Source: Longimicrobiales bacterium (GTDB lineage: Bacteria > Gemmatimonadota > Gemmatimonadetes > Longimicrobiales > RSA9). Taken from it: a stretch of 64,000 nt of DNA. A program made the position numbers and the translations under genes. How positions within the stretch are numbered: the first letter of the stretch is position 1; each line of letters opens with the position of its first letter. The notes beneath the pieces are model-generated. The model was not told the origin of the DNA. It saw nothing but the letters and a program-made list of their open reading frames with translations, and did no database searches. Location: assembly GCA_035461765.1 (NCBI GenBank), contig DATHUY010000149.1, positions 1-64,000 of the forward strand. Reading direction: 5' to 3'. This document shows positions 58,613 through 64,000 of this stretch, one piece after another.

Positions 58613-60544
58613 GCCGTTTCTGCGCTCTTCAAGCTCCGCCCAGCGCTCATAGAGCGCCTCCACGGCCGCTTTCGCGCCTGCAAACGCCGCCGTTACGTCC
58701 GCTGCGGCCCCCGGATCGCGGTACAGCGCCGGATCGGCAAGCCGCGCCTCCAGGTCGTCCCTGGCCTTCTCCGCCTCAATTATGCGTACTTCGAGCCCCT
58801 CCAGTTCCCGCTGCTCATTCCAGTTCAGCCGTTTTGCGGGACGCGCGGCCCCGGCGCGCGGCTTGTCCGATGGCGCCCGCTGGTCGCGCCCTGCGTTACG
58901 CGTCGCGTCGCGGGCGGTCTCCGCTGCGGCCGCCTCACGCTGTTCGCGCAGTCTGCGATACAGCTCGAAGCCGCCCTCGTGGCGGTGCACGATGCCGTTG
59001 CCCTCGAAGACGAACAGTGCGGTCGCGATCTTGTCGAGGAAGAAGCGATCGTGCGTGACCATCAGGACGCAGCCGGGATAGTCCATGAGCGCGGCCTCGA
59101 GGACCTGGAGGGTGACGAGGTCGAGGTCGTTGGTCGGCTCGTCCAGGATGAGCAGGTTGGAAGGCTGCATGAACAGCTTTGCCAGCATCAGGCGATTGCG
59201 CTCGCCACCGGACAGGCTGGACACCTTCTGCTGCTGTCGCTCGGTCGGGAACAGGAAGTCTTCCAGCCAGCTTCGCAGGTGGACACGGCGGCCGCCGATC
59301 TCAACCCAGTCCGTGCCGCCCGCAGCTTCATAGACGGAAACGCTGTCGTCGAGCTGGGTGCGCAGCTGATCGAAGTAAGCGATCCGTGTGTTGACGCCGA
59401 TCTCCACCTCCCCGCTGTCGGGCGGCTCCTCGCCGAGGATGATGCGCACGAGTGTGGTCTTGCCGGCACCGTTCGGCCCGATGATGCCCACGCGCTCGCC
59501 CGCGCGGAGGATCGTGTCGAAGCCATCGATCAGCACGCGATCGTCATACGCCTTCCGGATGCCGTGCAGGTTGAGCACGGTGCGACCGAGACGTGCGGTG
59601 TCGGGCGCGTGCAGCGTCAGATCGGCCGTCTGCCTCGACGCGTACGCGCGACTCTCCTTCTCGAGCGACCGCGCGCGATCGATGCGAGCGCGTGACTTGC
59701 CCGTGCGGGCGGGCGGGGAGCGGCGCGCCCATTCGAGCTCCTGCTCGACGAGTTTCCTGCGTTTCGCGTCTACCGTCGCCTGCCACTCCGCTCGCGCAGC
59801 CTGCGCCTCGAGGTATTCCGTATAGCCGCCGGTGTACGTCGTCAGCTCTCCCGCCGACACCTCGATCATCCGGTCGACCACACGATCGAGGAAGTATCGA
59901 TCGTGCGTGATGAGCATCACCGCGCCGGCATACTCGATCAGATATTCCTCGAGAAACAGGACGGTATCCGCGTCGAGATGGTTGGTCGGCTCATCGAGCA
60001 GCAGCAGGTCGGGCTGCGCCAGCAGCGCGCGCGCAATCGCTACGCGTTTCGACTCGCCGCCGCTGAGACCATCGATGCCGCGTTCCCAGTCCTGTACTCC
60101 GAGGCGCGTGAGCATGGCCTCCGCACGATGCGTCCAGTCCCATCCGTTGAGCCGGTCGATCGTCGCCGTCAGCTCCGCCTGCCGCTGTACGAGGCGGTCG
60201 TGATCGGCGTCGGGCGCTGTGAGCGCATGAGTGACCGTCTCGTACTCGGCAAACGCCGCCCCGAGCTCCGGTCGTCCTTCTCCGACGGCATCGAGGATCG
60301 TCTGGCCCTCCTCGAATTCCGGCTCCTGCGACAGGTAGCGAACGGTGGTGTTGCGACGGCGTGCAATGTCACCGGAGTCCGCGCCTTCGATGCCCGCGAC
60401 AATGCGGAACAGAGTGGACTTGCCCGAGCCGTTCACGCCGATGAAGCCCACCTTCTCCGCGTCGTCGATCGCGAACGACACGCCATCGAAGATGATGCGA
60501 CTGCCGTAGCTCTTATGGAGGTTGCTGACGTTCAGGATGTTCAC
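58610..60544 (-). CDS. ABC-F family ATPase, Uup type
   Basis: The 644-residue soluble protein has two complete ABC domains and no membrane segments. Domain 1: Walker A GVNGSGKSTLFRIV, LSGGESKRVAIARALL, LLLDEPTNHLDADT. Domain 2: GPNGAGKTTLVRII, LSGGERNRLMLAKLF, LILDEPTNDLDLVT. The interdomain linker contains the RSPPARTGKSRARIDRAR segment, and the C-terminal about 110 residues are a coiled-coil extension (LNWNEQRELEGLEVRIIEAE), which marks the Uup subgroup over EttA. Such proteins act on the ribosome E site or on branched DNA structures. A hairpin stands in the predicted leader. Confidence 0.94.
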   Translation of the reverse strand: MNILNVSNLHKSYGSRIIFDGVSFAIDDAEKVGFIGVNGSGKSTLFRIVAGIEGADSGDIARRRNTTVRYLSQEPEFEEGQTILDAVGEGRPELGAAFAEYETVTHALTAPDADHDRLVQRQAELTATIDRLNGWDWTHRAEAMLTRLGVQDWERGIDGLSGGESKRVAIARALLAQPDLLLLDEPTNHLDADTVLFLEEYLIEYAGAVMLITHDRYFLDRVVDRMIEVSAGELTTYTGGYTEYLEAQAARAEWQATVDAKRRKLVEQELEWARRSPPARTGKSRARIDRARSLEKESRAYASRQTADLTLHAPDTARLGRTVLNLHGIRKAYDDRVLIDGFDTILRAGERVGIIGPNGAGKTTLVRIILGEEPPDSGEVEIGVNTRIAYFDQLRTQLDDSVSVYEAAGGTDWVEIGGRRVHLRSWLEDFLFPTERQQQKVSSLSGGERNRLMLAKLFMQPSNLLILDEPTNDLDLVTLQVLEAALMDYPGCVLMVTHDRFFLDKIATALFVFEGNGIVHRHEGGFELYRRLREQREAAAAETARDATRNAGRDQRAPSDKPRAGAARPAKRLNWNEQRELEGLEVRIIEAEKARDDLEARLADPALYRDPGAAADVTAAFAGAKAAVEALYERWAELEERRNG

Positions 60545-60566
60545 GCTGCTGCTGCTGCCTCATGCG

Positions 60567-60598
60567 GCGGTGCGACGCGGTACACGTCGCAACCGCCT
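60567..60598 (-). promoter_or_regulatory. Hairpin in the predicted uup leader
   Basis: GGCGGTGCGACG (60567-60578) pairs with CGTCGCAACCGCC (60586-60598), with one bulged base. It ends 22 bases before the uup start. ABC-F genes are often controlled by leader attenuation, but no leader peptide can be confirmed here. Confidence 0.4.
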
Positions 60599-60664
60599 TG
60601 CTGGATGCCGACCTGTGTGCAGGGAGGAGTGAACCTGGGGGATGCAGCCGTCATCGTCCAGCAC

Positions 60665-60803
60665 TCGTCGGACGCGGAACCCACTCTGCAGAACGGCTCA
60701 GACCCGCATGGCCGGGACGCGCGAAGACATATGGGCCCGCGGTCCCGGGGACATTCGCATGCCTCACCGAGCCGTTCTGCAGAGCGGGTTCCGCGTCCGA
60801 CGA
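60665..60803. repeat. 35-nt inverted repeat upstream of osmC
   Basis: The arms 60665-60699 and 60769-60803 differ at one of 35 positions and enclose 69 bases. The 451-base gap between uup and osmC otherwise shows only the uup leader hairpin. The arm motif, CTGCAGARYGGGTTCCGC in the plus-reading copy, recurs after osmC. Confidence 0.85.
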
Positions 60804-60995
60804 CCGGGCCGCCCGACAAAAGCGCGCCGCCCCACTGATTTCCGCGCCACGAAACAGTTCCCGCCAGCCAGCGTCGTCCCAGGCTGTAGGGCAAACTCCT
60901 CATCGCGCAACTCGACCTGCCCCACAGACATTTCGACGCAGGCTCCTACCTTCATCTCAGACAATCAGCACAATCCTCATTTTCGCGGGGCTGAC

Positions 60996-61502
60996 ATGCA
61001 GGAGGAATTCTCGATCACACTGGACCTGCAGCGGGACTATCAGTTCGCTGTCGACTTCGGGCTGGAAGGCGTACCGCCTCTGGTTACGGATGAGCCTCCG
61101 CCGCTCGGCGAGGCGGCGGGCCCGAACCCTGTGCGCGTGCTCGCGGCGGCCGTCGGCAACTGCATGAGCGCCAGTCTGAAATTCTGTCTCAGCCGATCCC
61201 GCATCGAGGTCCTCGATATCAAGACGGTCGTCGAGGGCACGATGGTCCGCAACGAGCGCGGCCGGTTCCGCGTCGGCTCCATGCGCGTCCGCATCGAGCC
61301 CGTGGTGGGCCCGGATGACGTGGAGCGAATGGCACGCTGCCTCGAGATGTTCGAGGACTTCTGTATCGTCGGGCAGAGCGTGCGTGACGGAATCGATATC
61401 GCCGTCGAGGTCGCGCCGAATTCTGCGGCCGTTGCAGGCGGCACCGGGGGCGCCACACCCGGCGTCGACGCCGTCGACGCCGTCGGACGCGGCACCCCTT
61501 AA
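60996..61502 (+). CDS. OsmC-family protein
   Basis: The 168-residue protein starts at ATG 60996 (MQEEFSITLDLQRDYQFAVD); longer frames upstream run through repeats. The OsmC/Ohr fold is marked by PNPVRVLAAAVGNCMSASLK (Cys56) and CLEMFEDFCIVGQSVRDGID (Cys115, Cys123), the places of the peroxidatic and resolving cysteines of organic hydroperoxide reductases. A third Cys64 is unusual. The tail of about 28 residues after VEVAPNSAAV is Gly/Asp/Val low complexity ending VGRGTP, and its DNA matches the flanking repeat, so the original stop may have been lost to a repeat insertion. The promoter is not clear. Confidence 0.82.
   Translation: MQEEFSITLDLQRDYQFAVDFGLEGVPPLVTDEPPPLGEAAGPNPVRVLAAAVGNCMSASLKFCLSRSRIEVLDIKTVVEGTMVRNERGRFRVGSMRVRIEPVVGPDDVERMARCLEMFEDFCIVGQSVRDGIDIAVEVAPNSAAVAGGTGGATPGVDAVDAVGRGTP
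61481..61498 (-). repeat. Repeat copy inside the 3' end of osmC
   Basis: CGTCGGACGCGGCACCC at 61481-61497 matches 16 of 17 bases of the left arm at 60666-60682. It encodes the last residues of the OsmC tail and is in the same orientation as that left arm. Confidence 0.6.
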
Positions 61503-61601
61503 CCGCATTGGCTCTGCCGCGTATGAAGTCGCCCATTGGGGCGCCGCGGCGCGCCCGCGCCGAACCGCCGGAATGCCGTCTCCGGGCGGTTCCTGGAAGC
61601 A

Positions 61602-61632
61602 GCCCATCCGGTCGCACCTGCGCCGGATGGGC
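61602..61632 (+). terminator. Hairpin downstream of osmC
   Basis: A perfect 10-bp stem (61602-61611 with 61623-61632) and 11-nt loop lie 100 bases after the stop. The U-poor tail is weak, so termination is only possible. Confidence 0.4.
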
Positions 61633-61656
61633 GCTGCCATTTCCCCATGCGCCAAT

Positions 61657-61680
61657 CTGCAGAATGGGTTCCGCGTCCGG
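61657..61680 (+). repeat. Repeat copy after osmC
   Basis: TCTGCAGAATGGGTTCCGCG followed by TCCG matches the right arm at 60777-60800 with two differences in 24 bases, and has the same orientation. The 456-base gap 61503-61958 otherwise holds the hairpin at 61602, the minisatellite and no gene I can support. Confidence 0.7.
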
Positions 61681-61746
61681 CGGGGCGTCCGGCGGGGCGT
61701 CCGACTGGGCTTCCGGTTCCGCGTCCGCCTGCGCCTCCGACGGTTC
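61675..61746 (+). repeat. Degenerate 12-bp minisatellite, six units
   Basis: The units 61675-61686, 61687-61698 (both GTCCGGCGGGGC), then GTCCGACTGGGC, TTCCGGTTCCGC, GTCCGCCTGCGC and CTCCGACGGTTC run without gaps. The first unit starts inside the osmC-flanking repeat copy. Confidence 0.8.
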
Positions 61747-61958
61747 CTGCCAGGCGCGCGAAATCGCTCACCAAGGTGCGCAAAATCGCGCGCTTTCCGC
61801 TCCGCGCGGCGTCCCCGACGCGACCACGGACAGCCCTCAACTCATTGTCACACAATCATTTGGACTGATCTGCACGAATGCGGTCCCGCTCTTGACCTAT
61901 CAGGGTGCGAACGGAGACACCGTTCCTGGTGGATGGGCCCCTGAAAGGGCAGGACCAA

Positions 61959-63134
61959 ATGAGCGCGACAATGATGATGGCCGAGCAGCGGACAGAAGCG
62001 GAACCGCGGGAAATCGGCCTGCATGGGTGGGGCACGATCGCATGGTCAGCGGCGGGCGGAATCGCCCTCGGCGGCCTTCTCGTCGCCCTGATGACGTTGA
62101 GCGGCCGCCTGAGCGGCTTTGGACTCTTCATGACGGCGTCCGGCCTGTTCGTGGTCGGCGCAATGATCGGGATGGTGCATGCGCTGGTGCTCGGATTCTT
62201 CGGGCGGCCGGCGGAGATGGCTGCACGGGACGCGGTACGCGACCTCGGCCGTGGAGCGGTATACGCGCTGATCGCGCTGCCGTTCGCGTGGATCGTGACG
62301 ATGTGGATCGCGCTCAGCATGCCCGCGATCTACATGGGTCGACTGCCGGCAATGGTGGGCGTGGGCATTGGCTGGCTGGCGGGTACCGCGGTGGTGGCCG
62401 CAGCGGCCGTGGCGGGCTGGCGCATGCTGCAGAACGCGTATGCGCGCTGGCCGGAGCGCCAGATCGGAACGGTGCTGGTGGGCGCGACGTTCACGTCCCT
62501 GCTCGTGCTGTTCCTGATGGATCGGCCGGAGATCTGGGGTCTGCAGCTGCGCGTGACGGAGACGGGTGCAGTCCTCATGGCGGCATTCGCTACACTGTGG
62601 ATCGGCGGGCCCGTGATCACGCTGGCGCTGCGTCTGATTCAGCGGCTTCCGGGCCGGCACCCGGTACCGGCGTTCGCACCGAGCTGGCGCACGGTTGGCG
62701 ACCTGGCGCTGGGAGGGCTGGCGGGCGTCGCGCTGGGACTGATCGCGCTGCCGTTCGTGATCCCGGCCGCACTGCCGGGTGGCGCGGGCGGGATGGTGGT
62801 CGCCTCTCTCGGCCAGGCGCTGGTGGACGAGGTTCTCCTGCGGCTGTTCCTGGTGACGGGCGTTGCGTGGCTGCTCCTGCGGTGGGGTCGGGTGAATGCA
62901 GGCGAGGCGGCGGTGATCAGCATCGCGGCAGCCGCACTGGTTCAGGTGCTGCTCTACGCGCCGGGCGTGGCCGGACTGGGATTCACGACTCCGCTCGCGG
63001 CCGTTGCCTTCACAGCGGTGACAGTACTGGTGCCGGGACTGGTGTTCGGCTTCCTCTTCTGGACACGCGGACTGGGAACTGCGGTCATGGCGAACGCGAC
63101 CGCGCTGGCGGTTCTCGCCCTGCTCGCGCTGTAA
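61959..63134 (+). CDS. Polytopic membrane protein with a degenerate CPBP-like segment
   Basis: The 391-residue protein starts at ATG 61959, preceded by AGGACCAA; the frame opens at 61905. It has about ten hydrophobic helices. A late segment (GQALVDEVLLRLFLVTGVAW, about 288-307) recalls the EExxxR motif of CPBP/Rce1-type membrane proteases, but has DE in place of EE, and the expected downstream His motifs are absent. Proteolysis is therefore doubtful. Earlier helices (GLFVVGAMIGMVHALVLGFF) show no family. Probably a structural or transport-like membrane protein. A hairpin follows the stop. Confidence 0.75.
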   Translation: MSATMMMAEQRTEAEPREIGLHGWGTIAWSAAGGIALGGLLVALMTLSGRLSGFGLFMTASGLFVVGAMIGMVHALVLGFFGRPAEMAARDAVRDLGRGAVYALIALPFAWIVTMWIALSMPAIYMGRLPAMVGVGIGWLAGTAVVAAAAVAGWRMLQNAYARWPERQIGTVLVGATFTSLLVLFLMDRPEIWGLQLRVTETGAVLMAAFATLWIGGPVITLALRLIQRLPGRHPVPAFAPSWRTVGDLALGGLAGVALGLIALPFVIPAALPGGAGGMVVASLGQALVDEVLLRLFLVTGVAWLLLRWGRVNAGEAAVISIAAAALVQVLLYAPGVAGLGFTTPLAAVAFTAVTVLVPGLVFGFLFWTRGLGTAVMANATALAVLALLAL

Positions 63135-63161
63135 TCGCAAGCGTGCGGGACGCATCCACCG

Positions 63162-63191
63162 GGCGGGTTCCGGCCAGAGCCGGAGCCCGCC
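63162..63191 (+). terminator. Hairpin after the membrane-protein gene
   Basis: The 13-nt arms (63162-63174 with 63179-63191) have one G-U pair and a 4-nt loop, 27 bases past the stop. Only TT follows. It separates the gene from the sensor. Confidence 0.6.
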
Positions 63192-63210
63192 TTCCGCGCG
63201 CGCAATCCTC

Positions 63211-64000
63211 ATGAAACGCTCCATGCTGAACCGGCTCCGGGACCTGCCGCTGCGCAGCAAGGTCGGCCTCACCATGGTCGCCGGCGGCTTCGCCGTTCTC
63301 GCGCTCGTCGCATTTCTCTCTTTCGGCTACTGGCACGATCAGCTCGTTTCGACCGCACGCGAGCAGGCACTCGTATCCGCGACCACGGCCCAGGCCACCA
63401 TCCAGTCGGCTCTTTCGCGCGGCGACGAGGCCGCGGCCCGTCAGACGCTCCAGCAGCTCGCCGCCACACAGACCGTGGAGTTCGCCCGCGTCCACAGCAG
63501 CGACGGGCTGGTCCTGCTGTCATCGGATGAATCCGAAGAAGGCGTCCGGGCGGAGCGCGGCGCGTGGCTGCCGGCTGCCGGGGAGCTCCCGGCGATGGGC
63601 GTCGCGCGCACGACGGGCCGCGGCGATGTCGTCGATGTCTTCATGCCGATCCGGGTCGCACAGCCGGCCGTGATGGAGCTGCGCTACTCCATGGCTCCCC
63701 TGCGTGCGGCCGTGCGACGCGGCATGTGGATGGGTGTCGGCCTCGTTCTGCTCGGTCTGCTCGCCCTCGGCTTCGTACTCGTCACCATGCTCGAGCGCGA
63801 GGTCGTCGGTCCGCTACAGCGCATGGGACACCTGCTCTCCGACGATAGCGCGAGCGGCAATCACAGGCGGCCCGGGCGCGACGAGCTCAAGGAGATCGAA
63901 GCCTCCATGGTCCGCCTGATCAGCCATCGTCGCGAGGTCGAAGCACGGGCCGCCGAACGCGACCTCGCAGCGGATCAGCGCGAAGGCTTTGCCCAGGTCG
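63211..64000 (+). CDS. HAMP-type membrane sensor (kinase or chemoreceptor-like), 3' end missing
   Basis: An uninterrupted frame from ATG 63211 runs off the right edge (263 codons seen). It has TM1 (VGLTMVAGGFAVLALVAFLS, about 18-37), a periplasmic domain of about 125 residues (STAREQALVSATTAQATIQS, then TVEFARVHSSDGLVLLSSDE, VVDVFMPIRVAQPA), TM2 (MWMGVGLVLLGLLALGFVLV, about 170-189) and a HAMP-like linker (EVVGPLQRMGHLLSD), then a helical stretch heading into a signalling domain (KEIEASMVRLISHRREVEAR). A histidine kinase is the most likely completion. An alternative start is ATG 63223. No SD is obvious. Confidence 0.85.
   Translation, partial: MKRSMLNRLRDLPLRSKVGLTMVAGGFAVLALVAFLSFGYWHDQLVSTAREQALVSATTAQATIQSALSRGDEAAARQTLQQLAATQTVEFARVHSSDGLVLLSSDESEEGVRAERGAWLPAAGELPAMGVARTTGRGDVVDVFMPIRVAQPAVMELRYSMAPLRAAVRRGMWMGVGLVLLGLLALGFVLVTMLEREVVGPLQRMGHLLSDDSASGNHRRPGRDELKEIEASMVRLISHRREVEARAAERDLAADQREGFAQV

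Noticed and set aside
61675-61746. Possible CRISPR array at the 12-bp repeats
   Set aside because: Units are 12 bp with no spacers and no cas gene nearby; it is a minisatellite.
61508-63214. 568-codon plus-strand frame that includes the minisatellite (tetrapeptide SGGA-type repeats)
   Set aside because: It overlaps the membrane-protein gene in another frame, its sequence becomes Arg/Gly/Asp-rich there, and no SD or conserved motif supports it.

Overview
The window is GC-rich (about two thirds G+C by eye), densely coded bacterial chromosome with no rRNA, tRNA, CRISPR array, transposase, integrase or phage gene that I can see. The gene content suggests a free-living, Gram-negative-type heterotroph, most likely Gemmatimonadota or a close relative. 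The pointers are large secreted M14 peptidases, TPR proteins, FG-GAP/choice-of-anchor proteins, many signal peptides and lipoboxes, TolC/MacAB efflux and outer-membrane-barrel-like proteins. The taxon is an inference, not a reading. Both edge genes are cut: a secreted TPR protein at the left and a HAMP-type membrane sensor at the right.

Layout. 1-4.6 kb: secreted TPR protein and a two-domain M14 metallopeptidase. 4.7-8.0 kb (minus): Lrp/AsnC regulator, short RecQ helicase, phosphodiester-glycosidase lipoprotein. 8.1-13.8 kb (plus): a DUF1704/QEGLA zincin overlapping an ATP-grasp ligase by 4 nt, then a terminator, arginine decarboxylase SpeA and an acid-phosphatase-like lipoprotein. 13.9-17.8 kb: TreZ overlapping a GH133 glycogen debranching enzyme. 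17.9-20.1 kb (minus): M50-like membrane protein, CDF metal exporter, small secreted repeat protein. 20.4-21.8 kb: M48 lipoprotein protease. 22.0-27.8 kb (minus): a tightly overlapped six-gene efflux operon (TetR, membrane fusion protein, two ABC ATPases, two permeases) resembling ybiH-ybhGFSR, with a readable leaderless promoter and operator. 28.0-32.2 kb: unknown gene, membrane-anchored MutS-like ATPase, RhlE-type helicase, IF-1. 32.4-38.4 kb: choice-of-anchor secreted protein, phosphoglucomutase, Tat-exported D-aminoacylase-like amidohydrolase. 38.4-45.8 kb (minus): MacA, MacB ATPase, MacB permease, TolC, then a histidine kinase and sigma54-dependent response regulator. 46.0-50.4 kb: cysteine synthase, double-VOC protein, AbgT transporter, NADPH-FMN reductase, a 57-residue charged protein. 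50.5-55.8 kb: SUV3-like helicase, three consecutive exported proteins of unknown function, a CxxC mini-protein. 55.9-60.5 kb (minus): small unknown gene, RecX, thioesterase, lytic transglycosylase, Uup-type ABC-F. 60.5-62 kb: an OsmC gene bracketed by an inverted-repeat family and a 12-bp minisatellite. 62-64 kb: polytopic membrane protein and the cut sensor.

How the genes work together. TreZ, GH133 and Pgm fit glycogen/trehalose and glucose-phosphate interconversion. The two tripartite exporters and their regulators are an envelope export theme. M14, M48, amidohydrolase, AbgT and the secreted proteins fit peptide scavenging and envelope upkeep. The most interesting system is the QEGLA zincin/ATP-grasp pair, whose chemistry looks like a ligase and carboxypeptidase acting on the same peptide-like bond. 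The SUV3-like helicase and the osmC-flanking repeats come next.
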